Source of the DNA: Burkholderiaceae bacterium
GTDB lineage: Bacteria; Pseudomonadota; Gammaproteobacteria; Burkholderiales; Burkholderiaceae_D
Reading direction: 5' to 3'
DNA length: 50,128 nucleotides
NCBI GenBank assembly: GCA_019232795.1
Contig: JAFANH010000086.1
Location: 1 to 50,128 of the forward strand
The notes beneath the pieces were generated by a model. It saw only the letters and a program-made list of their open reading frames with translations, ran no database searches and was not told where the DNA came from. The stretch's first letter is position 1; each line of letters opens with the position of its first letter. Of this stretch, positions 7,755 to 16,475 are shown piece after piece. Position numbers and translations under genes: made by a program.

Positions 7755-8521
7755 ACGTGCTACGTACATATCGGAGCGCCGGCACGATCCGATCGGCGCA
7801 GGCCGTGTCGGCACAAGGCGGTTTTGGCTTGATCGAACTGATGATCTCGCTGGCGGTCGCATCCTTCCTCGTGCTCGGCCTGGTGGTTATGGCCGGCAAT
7901 ACCCAGCGCACCTATTCGACCCAGACCGATCTGGCCGGTGTGGGGGACAAGGAGCGCTTTGCCATGGAAGTATTCGGCAATGCCATCGAAACGGCAGGCT
8001 ATTTCACGATTGCCGCGCCGATCACGGCCGTGCCTTCGGTGAATAATGCGCTGGTAGCCTCGGCCACCGGCGGCGCCACCTACGTCGCCGGCCAGTCCAT
8101 GGCCGGCACCAGCGGTCCGCCCGATACGTTCAATGTACGTTTTCAGTCTGCCAACGATCCCAACAGCCCCTCCAACTGCCAGGGAGGCACTGTGGCGGCC
8201 ACCGCCACCCACACCTATGAAAGTGTGTTTTCGATCGTCAACGGCAACCTCGTTTGCGCCGTCGGCATCGACAATGGCGCGCCGGGTGCGGCCGTGGTGC
8301 TGATCGACGGCGTATCGAACATGTCCATCCTGTACGGCGTCGATACCTTGGGTGACGTGGCTTCAACGAACGAGTACGTACCGGCCAGCACGGTCAATGC
8401 CAATAACTGGTGGGGCAAGGTGCGCGTCGTCAAGATCACGCTGACTTTCGCTTCTACGGCCAATCTGCCGCCGGTCAGCTTCACGCAATCGATCCAGGTG
8501 ATGCATGGCTACTCGCACTGA
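7751..8521 (+). CDS. pilW: type IV pilus assembly protein PilW
   Basis: This is a 256-residue minor pilin. After a leader of about 24 residues comes GGFGLIELMISLAVASF, with cleavage after Gly and Glu5. TQRTYSTQTDLAGVGDKERFAMEVFGNAIE follows in two adjoining stretches, the region characteristic of PilW (dimer and conserved acidic helix). The C-terminus ends FTQSIQVMHGYSH. In the minor pilin complex it sits between PilV and PilX, and gene order matches that. It overlaps pilV by four bases and pilX by 17. Confidence 0.88.
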   Translation: MNVLRTYRSAGTIRSAQAVSAQGGFGLIELMISLAVASFLVLGLVVMAGNTQRTYSTQTDLAGVGDKERFAMEVFGNAIETAGYFTIAAPITAVPSVNNALVASATGGATYVAGQSMAGTSGPPDTFNVRFQSANDPNSPSNCQGGTVAATATHTYESVFSIVNGNLVCAVGIDNGAPGAAVVLIDGVSNMSILYGVDTLGDVASTNEYVPASTVNANNWWGKVRVVKITLTFASTANLPPVSFTQSIQVMHGYSH

Positions 8522-9101
8522 TTATCGTACGGCGCGTCCGGTGCGCCTGCCGCGCTTGGTGCAGCGGCGCCAGCGCGGCTACATCATGGTGGTCAGCATG
8601 ATGATCCTGCTGCTGATCACCATCATGTCAATCTCGATGGCGCGCAGCTTCTTCCTCGAAGAAGACATGGCCGGCAATATCCGTGAAAAAACACGCTCCT
8701 TCAACGCCGCCCAAACAGCCGTTTCCTACGCCGAATGGTTTGTCACCAACGGCGGCAGCAGCGGCGGCACCAATTGCCCGTCCACCACGCCGGTGCTGAC
8801 GGCGCCGACCGTGTGCACCAATGCCGCGGTCGTCAACGCCACGCCCAACGCCACCACGATGCCGTTGCAGGTCTATTACCCGGTTCCGTTCAATTCGACG
8901 ACATCGACCTTCCTGCAAGTGCAGACCACGGGCGGCGTCGACAAGTTCTACGGAACGCCGGGCGTGTACATCCAGTTTCTCGGCTTTGCCGGCAGCGATT
9001 ACGTGTTCCAGATTACCGGCTATGGCTACGGCGGCAGTCTGAATTCGGTGTCGGTGATCCAAACCGTGTATCTGGCCTCGCCGGCCGCGACGCCTTTGTA
9101 G
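8505..9101 (+). CDS. pilX: type IV pilus assembly protein PilX
   Basis: This 198-residue minor pilin has a long basic leader ending RRQRG, then YIMVVSMMILLLITIMSISM. As in other PilX proteins the usual Glu5 is missing (Val here), while EEDMAGNIREKTRSFNAAQT matches the PilX N-terminal family. The remainder is a Thr/Asn-rich soluble domain with two cysteines. The start codon lies 17 bases inside pilW. Two methionines near 8586-8600 are alternative starts but would remove the prepilin leader, so I keep the first. Confidence 0.85.
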   Translation: MATRTDYRTARPVRLPRLVQRRQRGYIMVVSMMILLLITIMSISMARSFFLEEDMAGNIREKTRSFNAAQTAVSYAEWFVTNGGSSGGTNCPSTTPVLTAPTVCTNAAVVNATPNATTMPLQVYYPVPFNSTTSTFLQVQTTGGVDKFYGTPGVYIQFLGFAGSDYVFQITGYGYGGSLNSVSVIQTVYLASPAATPL

Positions 9102-9161
9102 GATCAAGGCCGACTCAGGAAAGTTGAAGCGCGTTCCCCGCGCGGAGTAAGGAGTGGAAGC

Positions 9162-12100
9162 ATGAATACCCAATTGAAAGTGTTGACCCGTTCGATTCTG
9201 GCAGGCCTGGTGTGCGCGGCCGGTACCGGCCAGGCGCAGATCACGGTGTCGGACGACTTCACCCAAGCCACCAGCAAGGCGATCTGGACCACCTTCGGGA
9301 CCGCCTGCCTGACTGCAGGTACTACGGCCAACAATTCCGGCGGCCAGATCCCGAAGTGCACTGCTTCGACCAGCCAGGCCGGCGGCTACGGCGATACCAT
9401 CCACCCGGGCGGCTATATGGCCGCAGGCGTGCTCGACCCGGTCGGCAACGGCGCCCTCCGCTTGACCAATGCCGATGGCAACGACGCCGGCGCCATCGTC
9501 TACAACAGCGTATTCCCGTCCACCTCGGGCATTGCGGTGACGTTCACCTCGGTCTCTTATGACGGCAATAGCGGTTCGGGCGGCGGCAACTATCCGATCA
9601 GCGACGGCGCCGACGGCATGAGTTTCTTCCTGGTCGACTCCAGCGTGACGCCGACCAATTACGGTTCCTACGGCGGTAGTCTCGGCTATTCTTGCGCGCA
9701 AGGCAAAAACCCCGGCAACGGCGCCACCGGCGGCTACATCGGCCTGGGCATAGACGAATACGGCAACTTTCTCAATAGCGGCGACAATACCGCGACCGGC
9801 GTGCTGTCGTACAACACCTCGACGGGTACCTACAACACTTCTTCGTCTTCGCAGTTCCAGGGCAACCGCATCGGCGTGCGCGGCATCGGCATGGTCAACT
9901 GGCTGCAGCTGAATGCGAATTTCCCCAGCTACTATCCGAGCAGTCTCAGTTCCTCCCAGCAGGTGACTGCGGTGCAAAACACTTGCGGCTCCGGCACGGT
10001 CTGGAATTACAGCGGCTCCACCATAGGCGGCGTTTCCAGCGGCAACAACATGAACTGCGCCGTGATGGTGAATTCGTTGCCGGTCACATGGACGCAGCTC
10101 CATGCGGCCAATTCCACCTACTACCCGAGTTCGCTGACCACGGCGCAACAGACTTCCGCCGTCAGCAACACCTGCAAGACCGGGACGATGTGGAATTACA
10201 GCAGCGTCACCGGCACCAGCACCGGCGCCGTCAATACCGGCATCCTGGTGTCGAGCAAGAGCGGTTCTCTCGGGTACGTGGCAAGTTCGCAAACGCTCTA
10301 CGATTACGCGCCTATCCAGAATACCGTCGGCGGGGTGACTTCCTACGCCAGCCTGGCCATGCCGCCGACACTGGTGACCACCAACGACAACCTGATCGCC
10401 AACGAAAGCGCAGGCGCGCGCGGCAACGCCTCGCTGTACACCTACAACCTGAAGATTACGTCGGGTGGCTTGCTGTCGCTCAGCTACTACAAGAACGGCG
10501 CTTCCGGCAACACCACCAATGTCCTGACCAACTGGCCGATCTTCTCCACCAACGGACCCCTGCCGGCCAATTTCAAGTTCGGCTTCGCGGCATCGACCGG
10601 CGGCAGTAACAACGTGCATGAAATTTTGTGCTTCCAGGCGGCGCCGGCCGACGATTCCGACACTTCGGTCGGCATCAACGTGATTCAGACCGGCCAGGTC
10701 AAGACCAATACCCAGGTGTACCTGGCCTACTACCACAGCAACGACTGGTGGGGCCAGCTCACCTCGCAAAACCTGGTCTACAACTCGACCACCAATACCG
10801 TGACGGTGGCGACCACCGCCAATTGGGATGCTTCGTGCGTGCTGACCGGGGATACCAGCGGAACCACGCTGCCGGGCGGTAATTGCAAGGCGACCGGTTC
10901 GACTTCCGACACGGCCGAGGGGCCGACTGCCCGCACCATCATGACCTGGGATGCGACGGCGGGTAGCGGTATTCCCTTTGAATGGAGCGGCAGCAGCGGC
11001 CATATCAACACGACGCAGCAGGGTTGGCTCAATGCCGGCGACAGCTATGGGCAAACGCGCCTGGCCTACCTGCGCGGCGACCGCACCAACGAAGTCAGCC
11101 CCGACGGCAGCACCGGCTATTTCCGCGACCGCATCGGCGTGCTGGGCGACATTGTCGATTCCAGCCCGACCTGGGTGGGCGCGCCGCTGGCGCCCTATCC
11201 ATCGGGTGCAGGGGCAGCATCGACAACCTGGCAAGACCTGCTCTACCCTTCCACCACCATGCCGGAGAACGCCAACACCTACGGCGCTTACCAGACCGCC
11301 AACGCCAGCCGCCTGAACGTGGTATTCGCCGGCGCCAACGACGGCATGATGCACGGTTTCGAATCGGGTAGTTTCAACAGCTCGGGCGGTTTCGTCAGCA
11401 CCAATAACGACGGCAAGGAAGTCATCGCCTATATGCCTAACGCGGTGGTGCAGTCCATTCACAACAGCAGCAACTCCGCGCTCGATTACTCGTCGCCCAA
11501 TTACGTCCACAATTACTATGTCGACGCGACTCCAGGAACTGGCGACCTGTACTACAACAATAGCTGGCATACCTGGCTGGTGGGCGGACTGGGCGCCGGC
11601 GGCAATGCCATTTACGCGCTCGACCTGACCAATCCGTCCAATTACTCGGAGGCCAACGCTTCTTCCGTGGTGATAGGCGAATGGAATTCCTCCACCAGCA
11701 CGCTCGGCACCAACCTGGGCCAGACTTTCGGCACGCCGGTTATCAAGCGCTTCCACAGCAACACCTCGGCGGGAAGCTGGGGCTTCGTGTTCGGCAATGG
11801 CTACAACGCACCTTCGCACAACGGCGGCGTATTCATCGGCCTTGTCAGTTCCGGCGGCTCGGTTTCTTTCGTATTCCTGCCGCTGCCGGCCTCGGCCAAC
11901 GGCACCGCCAGCAGTCCGAACGGCGTCTTCAGCGCCTATGCGGCCGATTACGACGGCGACGGCATCGCCGACTTCATCTATGCCGGCGACATGCAGGGTA
12001 ACGTCTGGCGCTGGGACGTCACCAGCCAGAGCCCTTCTACCTGGGCGTCGACGACACCGGTGCAGATCTTTGCGGCGGGTTCCGGCCAGCCGATTTCGAC

Positions 12101-12845
12101 CCAGGTGCAGGTGCTGTCGGTGCCGAATCCGGGTGGTCCGCGCCGCATCATGGTCGACTTCGGCACCGGCTCGCAGATTCCATCGACGTCCGGCACAAGC
12201 TATGCGACCGGTCAGCAGGCGCTCTACGGGATCTGGGACGGCAATGTCAGTGCATGGAATGCACTGACCACGACCAGTGCGCACCAGTACGACGCCTACC
12301 CGGCAGCGCACACTGTGGTGACGGGCGACCTGCAGTCGCAGAGCGTGACCGGCACTGGCGTCGACAGCAGCGGCATTCCCTATCGCAAGATGTCCAACAA
12401 GGGCGTGTGCTGGGCCGACCTGACCAGCTGCTCCGCGCCGGCGCTGAACAACCAGTATGGCTGGATCTATCAGTTTGCCGCGCCAAGCTCGTCGACCGTG
12501 GCCGGCGAGCAGGTGGTGTTCAATCCCGTGGTGGAGGAGGGCGCCTTCGTCGTCAATACTTATGTGCCGGCGCTTTCGCAAACCTGTACTGTGTATGCGC
12601 CTTCGGGCTGGACCATGGCGATCAATCCGGCCACGGGCGGCGCCTTCCAGACTTCCTTCTTCGTCAACTCGTCCAACATCATCGAGAGTCAGGTGCAGTT
12701 GGGCGCCACCGGCAGCCCCTCGTTCGTGGTGGCCAATTCCGTGGCCTACCTGGTGTCGCAGACTTTGGCCAATGGTGCTACGGTTAACGCTACCCAACCG
12801 CCCGCCGGTGCCGGTTACCGGTTAAACTGGACGGAGCTGCGTTGA
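9162..12845 (+). CDS. pilY1: type IV pilus tip adhesin PilY1/PilC with lectin-like N-terminal region
   Basis: PilY1 sits at the pilus tip, promotes extension and mediates adhesion and surface sensing. The 1227-residue product starts with a signal peptide (cleavage near GQAQ, about residue 27). Residues about 100-490 look like an L-type (legume) lectin fold: DGADGMSFFL, GGSLGY, GGYIGLGIDEYGNF and FKFGFAASTGGSNNVHEI. Inside this region is a duplicated segment of about 42 residues (from Trp247 and Trp310). The C-terminal half is the PilY1 propeller, with DRIGVLGDIVDSSPTWVG, FAGANDGMMHGF and a calcium loop D929-x-D-x-D-x-x-x-D937 in DYDGDGIADFIYAGD. No von Willebrand A domain is visible. A GGAG ribosome site precedes the ATG. 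Confidence 0.92.
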   Translation: MNTQLKVLTRSILAGLVCAAGTGQAQITVSDDFTQATSKAIWTTFGTACLTAGTTANNSGGQIPKCTASTSQAGGYGDTIHPGGYMAAGVLDPVGNGALRLTNADGNDAGAIVYNSVFPSTSGIAVTFTSVSYDGNSGSGGGNYPISDGADGMSFFLVDSSVTPTNYGSYGGSLGYSCAQGKNPGNGATGGYIGLGIDEYGNFLNSGDNTATGVLSYNTSTGTYNTSSSSQFQGNRIGVRGIGMVNWLQLNANFPSYYPSSLSSSQQVTAVQNTCGSGTVWNYSGSTIGGVSSGNNMNCAVMVNSLPVTWTQLHAANSTYYPSSLTTAQQTSAVSNTCKTGTMWNYSSVTGTSTGAVNTGILVSSKSGSLGYVASSQTLYDYAPIQNTVGGVTSYASLAMPPTLVTTNDNLIANESAGARGNASLYTYNLKITSGGLLSLSYYKNGASGNTTNVLTNWPIFSTNGPLPANFKFGFAASTGGSNNVHEILCFQAAPADDSDTSVGINVIQTGQVKTNTQVYLAYYHSNDWWGQLTSQNLVYNSTTNTVTVATTANWDASCVLTGDTSGTTLPGGNCKATGSTSDTAEGPTARTIMTWDATAGSGIPFEWSGSSGHINTTQQGWLNAGDSYGQTRLAYLRGDRTNEVSPDGSTGYFRDRIGVLGDIVDSSPTWVGAPLAPYPSGAGAASTTWQDLLYPSTTMPENANTYGAYQTANASRLNVVFAGANDGMMHGFESGSFNSSGGFVSTNNDGKEVIAYMPNAVVQSIHNSSNSALDYSSPNYVHNYYVDATPGTGDLYYNNSWHTWLVGGLGAGGNAIYALDLTNPSNYSEANASSVVIGEWNSSTSTLGTNLGQTFGTPVIKRFHSNTSAGSWGFVFGNGYNAPSHNGGVFIGLVSSGGSVSFVFLPLPASANGTASSPNGVFSAYAADYDGDGIADFIYAGDMQGNVWRWDVTSQSPSTWASTTPVQIFAAGSGQPISTQVQVLSVPNPGGPRRIMVDFGTGSQIPSTSGTSYATGQQALYGIWDGNVSAWNALTTTSAHQYDAYPAAHTVVTGDLQSQSVTGTGVDSSGIPYRKMSNKGVCWADLTSCSAPALNNQYGWIYQFAAPSSSTVAGEQVVFNPVVEEGAFVVNTYVPALSQTCTVYAPSGWTMAINPATGGAFQTSFFVNSSNIIESQVQLGATGSPSFVVANSVAYLVSQTLANGATVNATQPPAGAGYRLNWTELR

Positions 12846-12915
12846 ATTGGCTGAGATATAAGCTTAGACGTGGAAGCTAAGACACGGAAGCTGAACACGG
12901 GGAGGGGAGGATTCC

Positions 12916-13374
12916 ATGCAGAAGCAAGGGTTGAACAGAGCGGACCGCCGCGGTTTCACCATGATCGAGCTGATGATCGTGCTGGTCGTGATCGGTGTGC
13001 TGACCGCGATTGCCTTGCCGTCCTACAAGAGGTCGGTGATGAAATCGAATCGCGGTGCGGCCAAGACTGCGCTGCTGGATTTGGCGGCGCGCGAGGAGAA
13101 ATTCTTTTCGCTTAACAATACGTATTCGAGCGCCATCACCGATTTGTACGGCGCAGCCACCACGCTCACCTTCCCGCTCAATGCACCGCTCTCGGGTACG
13201 GCGCAATACACGATCGCCGCGCCGACCGTCACTGCGGCAACCGGCACCACGCCCGCCACCTTCAGCATCACGGCCACGCCGACCGGCAGCCAGGTTGGCG
13301 ATACCTGCGGCAGCTATACCATCAATAGTGTCGGCCAGCAGACGGTTTCCGGAACCGCTACCGGCTGCTGGTAG
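12916..13374 (+). CDS. pilE: type IV pilin-like protein PilE
   Basis: The 152-residue prepilin has leader ...RADRRG, cleaved before FTMIELMIVLVVIGVLTAIA with Glu5. Next comes LPSYKRSVMKSNRGAAKTAL, the alpha1 helix typical of PilE/minor pilins of betaproteobacteria. The C-terminus holds the only two cysteines (about 25 residues apart), likely the D-loop disulfide. A GGGAGG purine tract lies upstream of the ATG. As the last gene of the minor pilin operon it is more likely a minor PilE-like subunit than the major pilin; the sequence alone does not settle this. Confidence 0.88.
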   Translation: MQKQGLNRADRRGFTMIELMIVLVVIGVLTAIALPSYKRSVMKSNRGAAKTALLDLAAREEKFFSLNNTYSSAITDLYGAATTLTFPLNAPLSGTAQYTIAAPTVTAATGTTPATFSITATPTGSQVGDTCGSYTINSVGQQTVSGTATGCW

Positions 13375-13420
13375 TTCTCTCAAACTGTTTAGGATCGCGC
13401 AGTAAGATCATAAGCAGGTT

Positions 13421-14119
13421 TCAGGGGCGGGGCGCGTCGTAAGGCGTAGGTGAAACCACGTATTTCATGTCGCACTCGACGGCAGCCGCGCCGATTTGCC
13501 CGGGACGGTAAAACGAACGGTAGGCCCAGGCGATCACTTGGTCTTCCATGGCCTTGCTCATGGTCGAATCTTCCACCCGCACCGCAATCACGCGGCCCTC
13601 GCGGTTGATGGTCTCGTGCAGGACCATGCGCCCGGGCGGGCTGTGGTCATGCATGGTTTGCACATAATCGTCGCCGAAAAGGATGCGTTGCGGCTTTCTC
13701 TCCAGCGCATCGCAGGAAAGCAGGCCGGCTTTGCTGGCTGTTTCCTTGGGCGCGCTGTCGGCGTGCTGGTCCACCGTGTCGCGCGCGATCTGCTGCTTGA
13801 ACTCGATCTGCTTCTCCGCTTCCTGCACCATACCGCCGGCCGACGCCGCGTCGGACTGTTGAGGCACAGTTTGCAGCTTCACTTCGACCGTTTGCGTCTG
13901 AGCTTGCCGCGGGCCGGGGCTGCCGAGACCGCTGCTGTTCCTGCCGGTGAACAGCACCATCGACAGGAAAAACAGCGCAGCGCCATGCAGCCACAGCGAC
14001 AACAGTGAAAAGACGATGCGCCGGCCCGCTTTCCTCAGCCTGGTCTTGGCGCTCTCATTGTTCATCCATGCTGGCAATTGCATCATCAGGCGGTTGCTGG
14101 GTTCGCGGATCGTCGTCAC
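13421..14119 (-). CDS. TonB-like energy transducer family protein
   Basis: The 232-residue protein has one membrane helix (about 34-56, FSLLSLWLHGAALFFLSMVL), a polar Gln-rich periplasmic linker (about 70-130), and a C-terminal domain of TonB-C type: MVLHETINREGRVIAVRVED and a helix with WAYRSFYRPGQ. It lacks the long Pro-Lys spacer of true TonB, and no ExbB/ExbD genes adjoin it. It converges on the pilus operon with 46 bases between stops. Starts at MTTIREP (14119) or MMQLPAW (11 codons later) are both possible; neither has a strong ribosome site. The function is unknown beyond the fold. Confidence 0.7.
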   Translation of the reverse strand: MTTIREPSNRLMMQLPAWMNNESAKTRLRKAGRRIVFSLLSLWLHGAALFFLSMVLFTGRNSSGLGSPGPRQAQTQTVEVKLQTVPQQSDAASAGGMVQEAEKQIEFKQQIARDTVDQHADSAPKETASKAGLLSCDALERKPQRILFGDDYVQTMHDHSPPGRMVLHETINREGRVIAVRVEDSTMSKAMEDQVIAWAYRSFYRPGQIGAAAVECDMKYVVSPTPYDAPRP

Positions 14120-14224
14120 TCTGCCGCAATTTTATCCGAGGCCGGCGTCGCCACGATAGCGTACCGGCCGAAGGGGGCGCACTTGCCCAAACCAGCCCTC
14201 AAATCGGCCCCATGAATAAACTTG

Positions 14225-14275
14225 GAAACCGTAGCGGACCGCTTATCGATACTGGAGCGGTTTCTAGGTTAAAAT
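14225..14275 (+). promoter_or_regulatory. candidate promoter/operator region upstream of the ZTP riboswitch
   Basis: A 7-bp inverted repeat GAAACCG (14225-14231) / CGGTTTC (14258-14264), containing the small palindrome AGCGGACCGCT, lies just before TAAAAT (14270-14275), a plausible -10 box. No good -35 is evident. Initiation near 14282 would place the riboswitch at the very 5' end of the glyA transcript. Confidence 0.3.
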
Positions 14276-14289
14276 CCACCCACCATTTC

Positions 14290-14413
14290 GTCTCACGTGA
14301 CTGGCGAATTGCAGAACGTTGTCAGTACTGCAATAAGGTGGGCAACCACTGGGGAGCGTGAGACTTCATCGAGTTGTGTTTTTCTCGACTCGTCGCCGTG
14401 CGCCTGGGTAGCC
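14290..14413 (+). ncRNA. ZTP (pfl) riboswitch upstream of glyA
   Basis: The sequence contains the conserved pfl blocks in order: an 8-bp P1 stem GTCTCACG/CGTGAGAC (14290-14297 with 14357-14364) and TGACTGGCGA just inside it. A 7-bp stem (14308-14314 with 14328-14334) and a GTGG-GCAA-CCAC hairpin (14338-14349) follow, then GGGGAGC, a variable linker hairpin, and the 3' block CGCCGTGCGCCTGGGTA. This class senses ZTP/ZMP, which accumulates when 10-formyl-THF is short, and activates one-carbon genes such as glyA. A downstream stem (14407-14413 with 14440-14446) overlaps the CTGGG block and could be the alternative fold. I see no U-tract terminator. Confidence 0.87.
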
Positions 14414-14515
14414 AAAATGGTTGAACCACAGATCGTTTGGGCTGCCGTCATGCTGTGACCTTCCCCTACGCTCTGCCCTCTGCCGCACACGCATAACTTT
14501 CTTTTGGAGCCTCAG

Positions 14516-15760
14516 ATGTTCAGCAAAGACCTCACCTTGGCCAAAGTCGACCCCGAATTGTGGTCCGCCATCCAGCAGGAAAACGCGCGCCAGCAAGACC
14601 ATATCGAGCTGATCGCCTCGGAAAACTACGCGTCGCCGGCCGTGATGGAAGCGCAAGGCTCGCAACTGACGAACAAGTATGCGGAAGGCTATCCGGGCAA
14701 GCGCTACTACGGCGGCTGCGAATTCGTCGACGTCGCCGAAACGCTGGCGATCGAACGCCTCAAGCAATTGTTCGGCGCCGAGGCCGCCAACGTGCAGCCT
14801 AACTCGGGTTCGCAGGCGAACCAGGGCGTGTACTTTGCCATGCTCAAGCCGGGCGACACCATCATGGGCATGTCGCTTGCCGAAGGCGGCCACCTGACGC
14901 ATGGCATGGCGCTGAACATGTCGGGCAAATGGTTCAACGTCGTTTCCTACGGCCTGAACGAGAAAGAAGAGATCGATTACGAAGCGATGGAACGCCTGGC
15001 GCGCGAGAAGAAGCCCAAGCTGATCATCGCCGGCGCTTCCGCTTACGCCTTGCGCATCGACTTCGAGCGCTTCGCGCGCATCGCCAAGGAAGTCGGCGCC
15101 TATTTCATGGTCGACATGGCGCACTACGCCGGCCTGATCGCCGCCGGCGTCTACCCGAACCCGGTGCCGCATGCCGACTTCGTCACTTCGACCACGCACA
15201 AGTCGCTGCGCGGCCCGCGCGGCGGCATCATCCTGATGAAGGAAGAGTTCGCCAAGCAGATCAATTCCTCGATTTTCCCGGGCATCCAGGGCGGCCCCCT
15301 GATGCACGTGATCGCCGCCAAGGCTGTGGCCTTCAAGGAAGCGCTGACGCCGGAATTCAAGGCTTACCAGGAACAAGTGGTCAAGAACGCCGACGCGCTG
15401 GCCAAGGCGTTGATCGCACGCGGCTTGCGCATCGTCTCCGGCCGCACCGAATCGCACGTGATGCTGGTCGACCTGCGCGCCAAGAAAATCACCGGCAAGG
15501 AAGCCGAAGCAGTGCTGGGCCAGGCCCACATCACTTGCAACAAGAACGCCATTCCGAACGATCCGGAAAAACCATTTGTGACTTCTGGCATTCGCCTGGG
15601 CAGCCCGGCCATGACCACACGCGGCTTCAAGGAAGCGCAAGCGGCCAAGGTCGGCGACCTGATTGCCGACGTGCTCGACAATCCGCATGACGCCGCCACC
15701 ATCGAACGCGTCAAGGCCGAAGTGAAGAAGTTGACCGAAGCGTTTCCTGTTTACGGCTAA
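14516..15760 (+). CDS. glyA: serine hydroxymethyltransferase
   Basis: This enzyme interconverts serine plus THF with glycine plus 5,10-methylene-THF, the main source of one-carbon units; it is PLP-dependent and cytoplasmic. The 414-residue protein has the family-typical length, [31 protein letters not shown], the PLP lysine Lys229 in [13 protein letters not shown], and the [13 protein letters not shown] segment near the end. GGAG lies six bases before the ATG; a TTG four codons earlier is in frame but overlaps that site. Expression is probably controlled by the ZTP riboswitch directly upstream. Confidence 0.98.
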   Translation: MFSKDLTLAKVDPELWSAIQQENARQQDHIELIASENYASPAVMEAQGSQLTNKYAEGYPGKRYYGGCEFVDVAETLAIERLKQLFGAEAANVQPNSGSQANQGVYFAMLKPGDTIMGMSLAEGGHLTHGMALNMSGKWFNVVSYGLNEKEEIDYEAMERLAREKKPKLIIAGASAYALRIDFERFARIAKEVGAYFMVDMAHYAGLIAAGVYPNPVPHADFVTSTTHKSLRGPRGGIILMKEEFAKQINSSIFPGIQGGPLMHVIAAKAVAFKEALTPEFKAYQEQVVKNADALAKALIARGLRIVSGRTESHVMLVDLRAKKITGKEAEAVLGQAHITCNKNAIPNDPEKPFVTSGIRLGSPAMTTRGFKEAQAAKVGDLIADVLDNPHDAATIERVKAEVKKLTEAFPVYG

Positions 15761-15777
15761 TTTCGTAGCTAGAGCTT

Positions 15778-15803
15778 GTCGTTCCCGCGCAGGCGGGAAC
15801 GAC
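15778..15803 (+). repeat. palindromic element after glyA
   Basis: A perfect 11-bp inverted repeat (15778-15788 with 15793-15803) surrounds a GCAG loop. It lacks a following T tract, so it is not a textbook terminator. The GTCGTTCCCGC/GCGGGAACGAC form resembles dispersed intergenic palindromes common in betaproteobacteria. It may still stabilise the glyA transcript's 3' end. Confidence 0.6.
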
Positions 15804-15880
15804 GGGAAACGGGTTTAGTTGCTCGGTGGCATTTGCCCGCATTAAGCATCCCAAAAAAGCGGGAAATTTATTGCCTGTTG

Positions 15881-15910
15881 TTCACGCGCAAGTCATGTTG
15901 ATGCGATAAT
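15881..15910 (+). promoter_or_regulatory. candidate promoter of nrdR/rib cluster
   Basis: TTCACG (15881-15886) and GATAAT (15905-15910, preceded by TGC as an extended -10) are 18 bases apart. They lie in the 209-base gap between glyA and nrdR and give a leader of about 50 bases. Confidence 0.45.
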
Positions 15911-15969
15911 AGACAATTCATTAATGTCTGACAAAGCTCCGGCAACTTGTTCGAACAGACAGCAACGCC

Positions 15970-16434
15970 ATGAAATGCCCCTATTGCCATCACGAAGACA
16001 CGCAAGTCCTCGATACGCGCGTATCGGAGGAAGGGGACACCATACGCCGCCGCCGCCGCTGCAACGACTGCGACAAGCGTTTCACCACGTATGAGCGCAT
16101 CGAGCTGGCCATGCCGGCCGTGGTCAAGAAAAACGGCAGCCGCACCGAATACGATACCGCCAAGCTGCGCGCCAGCCTGACGCTGGCACTACGCAAGCGC
16201 CCGGTGGCGGCCGAAGCGGTCGACGCTGCGATCCAGCGCATCGAGGAAAAGCTGCTGTCCTCCGGCCAGCGTGAAGTCATTTCCGGCCATATCGGCGAAC
16301 TCGTGATGCGCGAGTTGAAGCGGCTCGACAAGATTGCCTACATCCGCTTCGCCTCGGTCTACAAGAGCTTCGAAGACGTCGCCGAATTCCAGGATGCGAT
16401 TGCCGAAGTCGGGCACGAACGCAAGTCGAAATAA
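15970..16434 (+). CDS. nrdR: transcriptional repressor NrdR
   Basis: NrdR represses ribonucleotide reductase genes, sensing ATP/dATP. The 154-residue product has the N-terminal zinc ribbon CPYC (Cys3, Cys6) ... CNDC (Cys31, Cys34) with the basic RRRRR stretch. An ATP-cone domain follows from about residue 49 ([19 protein letters not shown]), ending in [19 protein letters not shown]. Genes directly after glyA and before ribD fit the usual betaproteobacterial order. No typical NrdR boxes are seen in this window, so its targets lie elsewhere. Confidence 0.97.
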   Translation: MKCPYCHHEDTQVLDTRVSEEGDTIRRRRRCNDCDKRFTTYERIELAMPAVVKKNGSRTEYDTAKLRASLTLALRKRPVAAEAVDAAIQRIEEKLLSSGQREVISGHIGELVMRELKRLDKIAYIRFASVYKSFEDVAEFQDAIAEVGHERKSK

Positions 16435-16439
16435 GACTG

Positions 16440-16467
16440 CTCCGCCTGTGGGCGGGGAACACTTTTT
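16440..16467 (+). terminator. weak intrinsic terminator or attenuator between nrdR and ribD
   Basis: A 7-bp GC-rich stem (16440-16446 with 16451-16457, one G-U pair) with a TGTG loop is followed after five bases by a TTTTT run. It lies in the 41-base gap between nrdR and ribD and may reduce read-through into the riboflavin genes. Confidence 0.45.
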
Positions 16468-16475
16468 ACCTTATC

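Noticed and set aside
8628-12797. Very long open frame on the minus strand opposite pilX and pilY1
   Set aside because: It is the antisense of a codon-biased, GC-rich, low-stop gene. The translation is rich in Gly/Arg/His/Val without any recognisable domain, while the plus strand gives clear pilus proteins.
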